Made by a program: the position numbers and the translations under genes. A DNA stretch of 64,000 nt from the NCBI GenBank assembly GCA_018266575.1, contig JAFEAE010000023.1, positions 310,001-374,000 on the forward strand, read 5' to 3'. Every line of letters starts with the position of its first letter. Position 1 is the stretch's first letter. Below are positions 1 to 7,030 of the stretch, piece by piece. The DNA comes from Bacteroidota bacterium. Its GTDB lineage: Bacteria > Bacteroidota > Bacteroidia > Chitinophagales > Chitinophagaceae. The notes below the pieces were generated by a model. The model did not search any database. It was given only the letters and a program-made list of their open reading frames with translations, and was not told where the DNA came from.

Positions 1-24
1 TGGTGGATTAAAAAAATAACCAAC

Positions 25-237
25 ATGAAAAAAAATATGGGAATGGCTGACCGAACAATTCGCATAGGTATTGCCGTTATCCTTGCGTTACTTTATTTAT
101 TTAATAAAATAAGCGGAACGGCTGCTATTATATCTCTTGTAATCGCAGGAATTTTCATTCTAACCAGTTTTATAAGTTTTTGCCCGCTTTATTTGCCATT
201 CCGCATAAGCACACGGGAAAAGCAAAAAAAAGAATAA
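25..237 (+). CDS. DUF2892 (YgaP-like) small inner-membrane protein
   Basis: This 70-residue protein has two hydrophobic segments (about 14-26 and 33-52) separated by a short KISGT turn, ending in FCPLYLPF and a basic tail. That is the layout of DUF2892, the membrane domain fused to rhodanese in E. coli YgaP. The MKKNMG start fits the family, so ATG at 25 is preferred over the in-frame ATGs at 37 and 43. It opens a codirectional run with two rhodaneses and an OsmC protein. Role inferred: membrane partner in sulfane-sulfur or thiol handling. Another frame entering the window ends in TAA at 17-19 (GGLKK, stop), which may be the tail of an upstream gene. Confidence 0.85.
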   Translation: MKKNMGMADRTIRIGIAVILALLYLFNKISGTAAIISLVIAGIFILTSFISFCPLYLPFRISTREKQKKE

Positions 238-258
238 CTAAAAACTAAATTCTAAAAA

Positions 259-516
259 ATGAATACCACAATTATTGATGTGCGTACCCCAGGGGAATAT
301 GCCCAGGGACATGTGAAAAATTCAATCAACGTACCGCTGCAGGAATTGCACGACCGGATAGATGAGCTTCAACAAATCTCCGGTAGAATTGTATTGTGTT
401 GTGCTTCTGGCATTAGAAGTGCGAAAGCATGCAAGGTACTTCAACAGAACGGCTTTACCAATGTGTCTGATGGCGGTTCATGGATAGATGTGGGAGCTGT
501 ATTATTAATCAACTAA
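259..516 (+). CDS. Single-domain rhodanese-like sulfurtransferase
   Basis: An 85-residue stand-alone rhodanese. It shows the DVRTPGEYAQGHV motif near residues 7-19, the substrate region INVPLQEL, and an active-site loop CCASGIRS with catalytic Cys at about 48. The family moves sulfane sulfur through a Cys persulfide. It lies 21 bp after the DUF2892 gene and 9 bp before a second rhodanese with the same CCASGxRS loop, so the pair looks like a tandem duplication that has diverged. No signal peptide is seen, so it is probably cytoplasmic, acting near the small membrane proteins of the operon. The acceptor cannot be told from sequence. Confidence 0.9.
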   Translation: MNTTIIDVRTPGEYAQGHVKNSINVPLQELHDRIDELQQISGRIVLCCASGIRSAKACKVLQQNGFTNVSDGGSWIDVGAVLLIN

Positions 517-525
517 AAAATTTCA

Positions 526-837
526 ATGATCACCTTACTAAAAAAATTATTTGGCAAAACATCTTCAACTGATTTTGCAACACTGATCGAAGAAGGCGCA
601 ATAATACTGGATGTGCGCACAAGAAATGAATACGCAGCCGGACATGTAAAAAATTCATTGAACATTCCGTTAAATGAATTGCCTGCGCAATTAAAAAAAT
701 TAAAGAAAGAAAAAACAATTATAACCTGCTGTGCCTCCGGAATGAGAAGTGCTTCAGCCAAAAATGTTTTGCAGTCAAACGGTTTTACTGCATACAATGG
801 CGGAAGTTGGGTGAGCTTAAAAAAATATGGGCGATGA
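526..837 (+). CDS. Single-domain rhodanese-like sulfurtransferase (second copy)
   Basis: A 103-residue rhodanese with an extra N-terminal segment (MITLLKKLFGKTSS) before the domain. DVRTRNEYAAGHV (about 29-41) and the loop CCASGMRS with catalytic Cys at about 69 are intact. It closely resembles the preceding gene. The N-terminal LLKKLFG could be a short amphipathic helix that docks at the membrane (inference). Its TGA stop overlaps the ATG of the next gene (ATGA at 834-837), indicating translational coupling with the Cys-rich membrane protein. Confidence 0.9.
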   Translation: MITLLKKLFGKTSSTDFATLIEEGAIILDVRTRNEYAAGHVKNSLNIPLNELPAQLKKLKKEKTIITCCASGMRSASAKNVLQSNGFTAYNGGSWVSLKKYGR

Positions 838-1082
838 GCAACATTAAACAAATGGTATTGTATAACTGGCACCTGGTGCGCATTCTAAGATTAATGCTGG
901 GGATCTTTATAGGAGTAAATGCAATAATGATGCACGATATGTTATCAGGTTTGCTTTCCGGCATTTTTCTTTTCCAGGCTTTTACAAATACCGGTTGTTG
1001 CTGCGCCGGAAGTTGTGCCATACCTCCATCAAAAAACAAGCAGGAAAAAGAACCTGTATTTGAAGAAATAAAAAATGATTAA
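834..1082 (+). CDS. Small Cys-rich DUF2892-like membrane protein
   Basis: Translation from ATG 834 gives 82 residues: a basic N terminus, two hydrophobic segments (about 16-33 and 36-50), then a cysteine cluster GCCCAGSC at 54-61 and a charged tail. The start at 834 is chosen over the upstream in-frame GTG-region start at 807 because it overlaps the previous stop as ATGA. Two short helices fit a DUF2892-like membrane protein. The four clustered cysteines just after helix 2 suggest persulfide or metal chemistry. That reading is inference, supported by the rhodanese and OsmC neighbours. Confidence 0.75.
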   Translation: MSNIKQMVLYNWHLVRILRLMLGIFIGVNAIMMHDMLSGLLSGIFLFQAFTNTGCCCAGSCAIPPSKNKQEKEPVFEEIKND

Positions 1083-1084
1083 TT

Positions 1085-1528
1085 ATGGAAAACACACATT
1101 TTTATGAAGTAAACGTAAGCTGGGAACAAGGAAGAAAAGGATTGATGTCTTCGCCTGTATTAAATGAACATATCGAAGTAGCAACGCCGCCTGAATTTTC
1201 AAACGGAATTCCAGGCATCTGGTCACCGGAACATTTGCTGGTTGCAGCAGTGAACAGTTGCTTAATGACAACTTTTCTTGCGATCGCAGAAAATTCAAAA
1301 TTCAATTTTTCCGATTTTCAATGCCATGCCAATGGTAAACTTGAAAAAGTAGATAACAAATATATGATCTCGGAAATTGTATTGCACCCTGTTGTAACTA
1401 TTCGTGAGGAAAGTGAAAAAGAAAAGGCGGAGCGAATTTTACAAAAAGCAGAAGCTGCATGCCTGATCTCCAATTCCGTAAAATCAAAAGTGGTAATGCA
1501 ACCCGAAATTAAAATCAAAAACGATTAA
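1085..1528 (+). CDS. OsmC/Ohr family protein
   Basis: A 147-residue OsmC-fold protein. The family signature is clear: WSPEHLLVAAVNSCL around 46-60 with Cys59, and a second cysteine, Cys126, in AACLISNSV. Both redox cysteines of OsmC/Ohr thiol peroxidases are therefore present. The family reduces organic hydroperoxides; some members instead bind small acyl or thiol ligands. The gene starts 2 bp after the Cys-rich membrane protein, and its TAA overlaps the next ATG. The rhodanese context suggests defence against electrophiles or reactive sulfur rather than osmotic stress as such. Confidence 0.88.
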   Translation: MENTHFYEVNVSWEQGRKGLMSSPVLNEHIEVATPPEFSNGIPGIWSPEHLLVAAVNSCLMTTFLAIAENSKFNFSDFQCHANGKLEKVDNKYMISEIVLHPVVTIREESEKEKAERILQKAEAACLISNSVKSKVVMQPEIKIKND

Positions 1529-1701
1529 TGTTTGCAAATAAAAATATCGACTGGGCATTATGGCTGAGCCGGGTCCTTCGCTGGGGGCTTGGTAGTGTGA
1601 TGATCTGGCTCGGCCTTAATAACGGCGAATGGATAACTGCTATATTCGGTTTACTTTTATTCCTGACAGGATTTTTAAAACCGCGAAGGTGCAATACCTG
1701 A
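1528..1701 (+). CDS. 57-residue membrane protein closing the thiol operon
   Basis: A short gene whose ATG (1528-1530) shares its A with the TAA of the OsmC gene, giving a TAATG overlap. The translation begins MFANKNIDWALWLSRVLRWG and has two hydrophobic segments, about 19-31 and 36-50, split by a polar NNGEW turn, ending in a basic KPRRCNT tail. This matches the two-helix DUF2892-like layout of the first and fourth genes in the operon. The coupled start, the membrane pattern and the absence of any other use of the sequence argue it is real. It is easily missed because of its length. Function unknown; probably a membrane partner of the operon's sulfurtransferases. Confidence 0.7.
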   Translation: MFANKNIDWALWLSRVLRWGLGSVMIWLGLNNGEWITAIFGLLLFLTGFLKPRRCNT

Positions 1702-1777
1702 ACGTAATATTTCTCTTAATTAACAAGGTTTAATTTTTTTTTAATTGTTGTTAACGATAAAAAAAGCGATATGCGTT

Positions 1778-1785
1778 TATCTTTG
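1778..1785 (+). promoter_or_regulatory. Candidate -7 box TATCTTTG upstream of the 1909 gene
   Basis: TATCTTTG matches the Bacteroidota -7 consensus TAnnTTTG exactly. It lies about 120 bp before the start codon at 1909. I see no TTG at the usual 19-21 bp upstream spacing, so only half of the promoter signature is present. The rest of the 1702-1908 gap is AT-rich with no convincing gene. Confidence 0.3.
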
Positions 1786-1908
1786 TTTCAGTTATATGTA
1801 ATGAACATCCATTCTGCAAAATTTCATCTGCTTTAATTTATCTAAGGGAGAATTGATTCTTGTGCGAGCCGAAAAGAATTTATTTTTTGAGCACAAAATC
1901 ATATTGCC

Positions 1909-2112
1909 ATGAAAACGTTTGAAATCACTATCAGCAGCAACAATGTAAAAATTCAACCCGCAACAGAAAGTAAAAGAAATTTGGAATTTAAACGCACCTT
2001 AAAAAGAAACCCATTCGAAGAACGCGAAGAAGTTTTAAAAGAATTAAACTCCAGGGCAGCAAAATATCCTTTTTGCATCACATACAAAACAAAAAATCAC
2101 GACCCGCTTTAA
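1909..2112 (+). CDS. Small basic protein of unknown function
   Basis: A 67-residue, charged, soluble protein with no hydrophobic segment, signal peptide or cysteine cluster (one Cys near the end). It is rich in Lys, Arg and Glu, with a predicted helical middle (FEEREEVLKELNSRAAKY). I do not recognise a family. It stands alone between the thiol operon and a convergent gene. Start codon, composition and a possible -7 box upstream support expression, but not strongly. Confidence 0.5.
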   Translation: MKTFEITISSNNVKIQPATESKRNLEFKRTLKRNPFEEREEVLKELNSRAAKYPFCITYKTKNHDPL

Positions 2113-2152
2113 TTGCAGCAATTTATCGAACAGCTGCGTGGCCCTTACAAAT

Positions 2153-2368
2153 CTATTTCGCGGTTAAGTAAACTTCGAGCCTGGATTTATCCCAGTGTTC
2201 CTTTGCCTTGGCCTGTTCAATTGTTCCCCTGTCATAATCCCAAAAACGTGCAGCGTCGGAAGAACAATGATATGTGATTTCGTGATTACCGTGATCTGTT
2301 ACATACAATTCTGATCCGCAGATTATACATTTTTCATGAGGGTGCATTTCCCCGATATTCATCTCCAT
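2153..2368 (-). CDS. Small zinc-ribbon-like protein
   Basis: A 71-residue protein with a CIICG knuckle at about 14-18 and a later Cys and His residues (HEITYHCSSDAARFWDY). This resembles half of a zinc ribbon, a pattern of small metal-binding proteins. No known family is recognised. It lies downstream of a hairpin (2437-2458) that separates it from the Usp-like gene, so it probably has its own promoter in the T-rich stretch just before its start. Function unknown. Confidence 0.55.
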   Translation of the reverse strand: MEMNIGEMHPHEKCIICGSELYVTDHGNHEITYHCSSDAARFWDYDRGTIEQAKAKEHWDKSRLEVYLTAK

Positions 2369-2436
2369 AAGAATTCCTTTTTATATTTTGTACTATCAGG
2401 CCAGTTTTATAAAACCATTTCTCTATAAAATAAAGA

Positions 2437-2458
2437 GGCCACTGCAAAAGCAGCGGCC
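2437..2458 (-). terminator. Hairpin with T-rich tail after the Usp-like gene
   Basis: Arms GGCC-A-CTGC and GCAG-C-GGCC form a 9-position stem with one A/C mismatch and an AAAA loop. Read on the minus strand, the hairpin is followed by TCTTTATTTTAT. It lies about 140 bp beyond the stop of the minus-strand Usp-like gene (2595) and before the start of the 2153-2368 gene, as expected for an intrinsic terminator. The T tract is interrupted, so efficiency is uncertain. Confidence 0.45.
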
Positions 2459-2594
2459 GTGATTATAGGTAACCGAAGACTACTTGAACCAAACCGGTCC
2501 GATCACCTAATTCTTGAGATGTTATTAATACGTTTAAAGAATCAGTAACATCGCCCAAATTCACCAGCTTTTATACTCATTTCCCCTGGTTAGT

Positions 2595-3380
2595 TCAATT
2601 AGCAATTGCTTCATACATATTATGCTCGTCCGAATTAATCAATACAAGCTCTGCACTTATTTTTTCCGCATATTGTAATGAAACATTGGTAATATCTTTT
2701 CCGGGCAACATATTGCATTCCACTCTCAGGTTTGTATTATCCCGCAACAGGTGGTATGCTTTATACATACAAACAGCTTCGTCGTAGCCATTAACAAGTA
2801 GTTTTTTATTTACGGATACCAAATGAATGGTTGAATGAAATAGCTTACCGATGTACGAAGCAATAACAAGCCTGCGCACCGGAAGAAAATTTCCTACCGG
2901 TATAACGATGTTCTTTATTTCATTTAATGCATTATGAAAGTGAACAGCGAGAATCGGCAAATCCTGTGTAAATAAAAAGGGATAATTATTAAGATGACCA
3001 CCCCCATTATAAATTTCCGGCGCTTTTTTTTCAGGGAGCAAAATTATATCGATGTGGTGCCTTTTACAATAGTCGGCAATTTCGCTTTTGGGGTCACGAT
3101 GAAAAACTGTGTGATTAAACACAACAAACGGATATAGTTTACTTAACCTTTCCATTTGCAGTTTTGCATCCAGTTCTTTCTTGTTTATTTTAATTTTTCT
3201 TGCTGCTGACAAGAACAACCTGCTTCGCAGGAAAGGGCGGAACCTGCCGTTATTCAACACGCAGGCCAAATGCACATTTCCCTGAAACGATGTTGCAATT
3301 TCAAGCATACTTTCAACATCTTCCATTAAACCATTTGCAGAAAATACCGGTATCAATATATTGTTCAAAAGTTTATTCAC
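2595..3380 (-). CDS. Universal stress protein family, tandem Usp-like domains
   Basis: A 261-residue protein with two Usp-like halves. The first begins NILIPVFSANG, the second NIVIPVGNFLPVRRL near residue 157. Each begins with the beta strand typical of UspA. The ATP-loop motif GxxG-9x-GS/T is not obvious in either half, so nucleotide binding is doubtful. The start codon is GTG (3378-3380); no ATG lies in frame nearby. Tandem Usp proteins are common in Bacteroidota and are linked to starvation and stress survival. It follows the two-component genes on the same strand but with a 100-bp gap, so co-transcription is uncertain. Confidence 0.75.
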   Translation of the reverse strand: MNKLLNNILIPVFSANGLMEDVESMLEIATSFQGNVHLACVLNNGRFRPFLRSRLFLSAARKIKINKKELDAKLQMERLSKLYPFVVFNHTVFHRDPKSEIADYCKRHHIDIILLPEKKAPEIYNGGGHLNNYPFLFTQDLPILAVHFHNALNEIKNIVIPVGNFLPVRRLVIASYIGKLFHSTIHLVSVNKKLLVNGYDEAVCMYKAYHLLRDNTNLRVECNMLPGKDITNVSLQYAEKISAELVLINSDEHNMYEAIAN

Positions 3381-3484
3381 AATTATTTTTTGCAGGAATT
3401 ATGAATGATTTTTATGAAATAAAATTACCTTAACCTGAGTAAACCGGGGGCAAAATGGAATTAAAATGCGATTAAATCGTGGAG

Positions 3485-4873
3485 TTACTGATAGGCTTTC
3501 AGCGAAGGGAACTCAATGGTAAATATCGTTCCATCCTGCAAACCTGATTGAACATTGATGACCCCCCTGTGCAAACGGGCAATGCTTTTTGCCAAAGCAA
3601 GGCCGAGGCCAAAACCTTTGTATTCTTTTGAATTAACCCCGCGGTAAAACGGCTGGAATATTTTTTGCAATTCTTCAGCAGCAATAACATTTCCTTTATT
3701 CATAACGTGGATGCATACCCTATTATTGATACACAACAAATCTACCCTGGAGGTTTTATCAACCGAGTATTTACAGCCATTCTCTATAATATTCTTTAAT
3801 GCACTATGCAGCAACTCCACATTTCCGAAAACGATAAAAGCGCTTTCATCTTCCATAGCATCTTCAAAATATAAATCAACATGATACCTCTGGTTGATCT
3901 TCCTTATTTCAGAAATAATGCGCAATAGGATTTCATCTATCCTGACCTCCTTTAACTCGATATTGCCTTCGGTATCTGCCTTTGCTATTTCCAAAAGGCT
4001 TTTGGTGAGTTGCCGCATTTGCAAAACATCTTCACTTATTGAAGCAAGTACTTTTTCATATTCCCTGCTGTTCCTTTCTTTTTGAAGCGTTACTTCCAAC
4101 TGGCTTGAAATTGATGTGAGTGGAGTAGACAATTCGTGCGATGCATTTGAAATAAACCTTCTTTGGGTATTGAAAGATTTTTGCAAACGTTCCAGTAATT
4201 CGTTGAACGTATTTGCCAGTTGTGCAAGTTCATCTTTGCTACTCCCGATTTTTATACGATGGGAAAGGTTATATGAAGAGATATCATTCACTTCATGTAT
4301 AATTTGTAAAATAGGTTTTACCAATTGCCGGGAAAAGATAAAACCGATAAGTGCGGTAATTAATATACCTGCAAGAAAGCTGGCCCCGAGTATTTTTGCC
4401 AGTTCATCCAAATGCCGCAGCCCATCTTCATCGTAAGCAGCTACTGCAACGATATATGTTTTTTTCCCGTTGTTATGCTTTATCGCAACAGCTTCATTAT
4501 TACCTGTCCTGAATTTTTTTTCGCCATGTGCATTTACATCGTTCAGCACTTCTTTGGTGATTACCAAACCAGGGCTGCCTGGCCTGCTAAATTTATATAG
4601 CAATTCGCCTGTGCCGGAAAAAATAGCAACACTCTGTACGGGCTGAGGGCCAAACAAAGAAGTTGAATCATTTCTTGTGAGGATAGCATTGCTACTGTCC
4701 CTACCCAGGAAGGAAAAGAGTTGTGCACTATAATTTGCCCGGCTCCTTAACCTTTTGTAAAAAGCCCTTTCCCGCTGAAGTGAAGAAAAATAATACACAG
4801 CAAAGCCAAGAAACAGCATAATTGACATTACCTGCAATGCAAACAACAATGATATTTTATGCCTTATTTTCAT
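3485..4873 (-). CDS. Sensor histidine kinase (OmpR-partner type)
   Basis: A 462-residue membrane kinase. Order: TM1 about 8-30, periplasmic sensor about 31-162, TM2 about 163-181, HAMP to about 233, and HisKA with FISNASHELSTPLTS, phosphoacceptor His246. The ATPase domain has an N box NIIENGCKYS (Asn365) and a G box KGFGLGLAL (419-427). All catalytic motifs are intact. It starts directly after the response regulator stop with no gap. Since both genes follow an RND efflux operon on the same strand, the likely stimulus is a metal or toxic compound in the periplasm (inference from the CusS-like arrangement). Confidence 0.92.
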   Translation of the reverse strand: MKIRHKISLLFALQVMSIMLFLGFAVYYFSSLQRERAFYKRLRSRANYSAQLFSFLGRDSSNAILTRNDSTSLFGPQPVQSVAIFSGTGELLYKFSRPGSPGLVITKEVLNDVNAHGEKKFRTGNNEAVAIKHNNGKKTYIVAVAAYDEDGLRHLDELAKILGASFLAGILITALIGFIFSRQLVKPILQIIHEVNDISSYNLSHRIKIGSSKDELAQLANTFNELLERLQKSFNTQRRFISNASHELSTPLTSISSQLEVTLQKERNSREYEKVLASISEDVLQMRQLTKSLLEIAKADTEGNIELKEVRIDEILLRIISEIRKINQRYHVDLYFEDAMEDESAFIVFGNVELLHSALKNIIENGCKYSVDKTSRVDLLCINNRVCIHVMNKGNVIAAEELQKIFQPFYRGVNSKEYKGFGLGLALAKSIARLHRGVINVQSGLQDGTIFTIEFPSLKAYQ

Positions 4874-5563
4874 TCAGCCGTTTTCTTTTAAGATATACCC
4901 AAGCCCTACGTAGGTAAATATTAATTTCTGATCGAATTCTTTGTCAATTTTTTTCCGGAGAAAATTTACGTACACATCTATCACATTTGTTCCCGTATCG
5001 AAATCGATATCCCACACATCTATTGCAATATCGGCCCTCGACAAAACCCTGTTCTTATTTCTTATAAAATATTCCAGCAATTGAAATTCTTTTGCAGTAA
5101 GTAAAATTTCTTTCCCGTTTCGCGTTACCTGTTTACTGTCTAAATTCATAACAAGCCCGGAAACCTGGAGTACATTATCATCGGCGTTATAGTGGCTCGA
5201 CCTTTTAAGCAATGCTTTGACCCTAACGAGCAGTTCCTTAAAGTCAAAGGGTTTAACCAGGTAATCATCTGTACCTGCATCAAAACCTGCAAGTTTTTGA
5301 TCAAGGGTGTCCATTGCAGTTAACATCAATACCGGTAAATTTTTATTTTGCTGCCTGATAAAGACACATAATTCATAGCCATTAAAAAAAGGTACGTTAA
5401 TGTCGAGTATAATGAGATCGTAGGAAATATCTGCTATCATTTTTTTTGCGCTGAGCCCATCCAGCGCTATATCCACATCAAATTGCTTTTCGGTAAGTCC
5501 CTGGGATATCGATTCTGCAATTTTTTTCTCATCTTCCACAACAAGTATTTTAAGAGGACACAT
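4874..5563 (-). CDS. OmpR/PhoB-family response regulator
   Basis: A receiver domain followed by a winged-helix DNA-binding domain. The start at 5563 (MCPLKILVVEDE) places the receiver at the N terminus with a total of 229 residues. A longer in-frame start at 5620 would add 19 residues that do not fit the fold. Numbered from 5563, the acidic pair is at Glu10-Asp11, phosphoacceptor Asp54 (LIILDINVP) and conserved Lys104 (VKPF). The C terminus has the wing motif ending TYVGLGYIL. It pairs with the adjacent kinase and probably activates the upstream efflux genes. Confidence 0.92.
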   Translation of the reverse strand: MCPLKILVVEDEKKIAESISQGLTEKQFDVDIALDGLSAKKMIADISYDLIILDINVPFFNGYELCVFIRQQNKNLPVLMLTAMDTLDQKLAGFDAGTDDYLVKPFDFKELLVRVKALLKRSSHYNADDNVLQVSGLVMNLDSKQVTRNGKEILLTAKEFQLLEYFIRNKNRVLSRADIAIDVWDIDFDTGTNVIDVYVNFLRKKIDKEFDQKLIFTYVGLGYILKENG

Positions 5564-5708
5564 AACTATACTGTTCAGGATAAAAGAAAATTTGTTTTTG
5601 CCTGACATCGCAATGCGCAATCCTATAAAACCTGAAATTGATTTTTATACGGTTGCATTTTAAGGGATTTTAAAACGGGGTATGGGCTTACTTTTTCAAC
5701 AAATTCAA

Positions 5709-5781
5709 AAAGCAGGGCCGCATCTCAGCGGGCGTTGAGCCGCATTTGTTAAACCTCCTGCGACTCTACCATCCCTGCTTT
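5709..5781 (-). other. Structured intergenic element between efflux operon and two-component genes
   Basis: Outer arms AAAGCAGGG (5709-5717) and CCCTGCTTT (5773-5781) are perfect 9-bp inverted repeats 55 bp apart. Inside, the minus strand carries ATGCGGC twice as a direct repeat, flanking an inner CTCA/TGAG inverted repeat. On the minus strand the closing arm runs into TTTTTGAATTTG, resembling a terminator. It lies just after the adaptor gene stop (5789) and ahead of the response regulator. It could end efflux transcription, be an mRNA-stability element, or be a dispersed intergenic repeat. Confidence 0.5.
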
Positions 5782-5788
5782 GACGAGA

Positions 5789-6877
5789 TTATTGCACATT
5801 TGTCCCATCTTTAATTTCATCATTGGCATCAGTAATCACTTCTTCGCCGGGCTGCACGGCGCCAACAATTTCCATTTTGTTATGTGCCTGGTTTCCGGTT
5901 ATCACATCTACTTTAACTGCTTTGCCATTACGTACAACAATCACATATTTTCTTTCCGTTGAAATAACAACTGCAGATCTGGGTACCGACAATGCATTGG
6001 GGCTACCATCTGAATTGAATAACACATCTGCATACATTCCCGGGGCAAGAGTGCCATCTGCATTGTACACATCGAGTTCGATCCTTTCCGAGCGGAATTG
6101 TTCATTAATATTCATTGATATGCGGCTGATATGCCCTTTTCTTTCAACGCCAGGATATGCTGAAAGTTCAAATGAAACGCTGTCGTTTTTTTTCTTCAGG
6201 CTTGCAACAGCGCTTTCCGGAATATCTACCTGCAGGCGCAAGTGGTCTACCTGTTTCAATTCAAGCATCGGCTTACCGTCTTTTGCTTCCGCACTCACTA
6301 ATGCACCGGGGTGTACATTACGTTGTGTGATCACTCCACTGAATGGAGCTGTTACGATAAGATAATCCATCATCGTCTGCTGCATTTGCCAGTTTGCTTT
6401 TTCTGCATTGCTCAGCGAACTATCTGCTTCTGCTTTTGATTTTGCCGTAGCAAGGTCAAGCGGTGAAATAGCGCCTGGTGTTGCAGAAGCTTCTTTTAAC
6501 CGCGCATAATTTTCTTTCGAAATTGTATAATCTGATTTTGCACGTGCATATTTTTCTTTTGCCTGCGCAACTGCCTGTTCTAATTCGGGTGCTTCCAGCG
6601 TCATCAATACCTGTCCTTTTTGTACATGCGACCCTATATCAACGGAAACTGTTTTTACATAGCCGTTCACTTTAGGGAAAATGCTCACTTCCTGGTATGC
6701 AGCTAACTGTGCCGGCAGTTTAAGTTGCTCGCTTACTTTGGCCCTTTCAACTTTTGCAAGCGTATAATGTGGCGCCGCATTTACCGGGTCCTTTTTATTT
6801 TCCGATGCTTTATTGTCAGAGCATGAATAAAAAATAATAATTGTCGAAGTAATTGCTACTATATGTTTCTTTATCAT
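5789..6877 (-). CDS. RND efflux periplasmic adaptor (HlyD/MFP family) lipoprotein
   Basis: A 362-residue adaptor. The N terminus is a lipoprotein signal with lipobox IFYSC (Cys19), so it is anchored in the inner membrane by lipid. A barrel-sandwich half motif occurs at VSIFPKVNGYVKTVSVDIGSHV, then a helical hairpin rich in Ala, Lys and Glu (about 85-150), the second lipoyl half (LIVTAPFSGVITQRNV), and beta-barrel and membrane-proximal domains. The protein links an RND pump to an outer-membrane channel. It is third in the order tolC-RND-MFP. A 153-bp gap, holding a possible 40-codon ORF, separates it from the RND gene. Confidence 0.93.
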   Translation of the reverse strand: MIKKHIVAITSTIIIFYSCSDNKASENKKDPVNAAPHYTLAKVERAKVSEQLKLPAQLAAYQEVSIFPKVNGYVKTVSVDIGSHVQKGQVLMTLEAPELEQAVAQAKEKYARAKSDYTISKENYARLKEASATPGAISPLDLATAKSKAEADSSLSNAEKANWQMQQTMMDYLIVTAPFSGVITQRNVHPGALVSAEAKDGKPMLELKQVDHLRLQVDIPESAVASLKKKNDSVSFELSAYPGVERKGHISRISMNINEQFRSERIELDVYNADGTLAPGMYADVLFNSDGSPNALSVPRSAVVISTERKYVIVVRNGKAVKVDVITGNQAHNKMEIVGAVQPGEEVITDANDEIKDGTNVQ

Positions 6878-6901
6878 GATTCAAAATTTGTTTAAGTTAT
6901 G

Positions 6902-7024
6902 TTACCCCTGAAAAACAGTAAAAAGATCGCTTCGAATTTGCCGTTGCGCAGCGCTCAATAGAAATGTTGCAGTACAAGGGAGCGTCGCAACGATGCTTAA
7001 TATAATTACTGATGTTTGTTTCAT
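6902..7024 (-). CDS. Possible 40-codon membrane peptide between pump and adaptor
   Basis: The minus strand has ATG at 7022-7024, 6 bp after the RND stop, and an open frame of 40 codons ending TAA at 6902-6904. The product starts MKQTSVIILSIVATLPCTA, which is hydrophobic, followed by a basic tail. It resembles a small single-span peptide or signal sequence. No family is recognised and codon evidence at this length is weak. It may be chance coding in the intergenic gap. Confidence 0.25.
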   Translation of the reverse strand: MKQTSVIILSIVATLPCTATFLLSAAQRQIRSDLFTVFQG

Positions 7025-7030
7025 AAAAAA

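Noticed and set aside
1..19. Possible end of an upstream gene (GGLKK then TAA)
   Set aside because: Only five codons are visible, too few to call a feature.
513..872. 119-codon antisense ORF over the second rhodanese
   Set aside because: It is opposite a clear rhodanese gene with its active-site motif and coupled neighbours.
4874..5620. Longer start for the response regulator at 5620
   Set aside because: The 19 extra residues precede the receiver's first strand and do not fit the fold; ATG at 5563 does.
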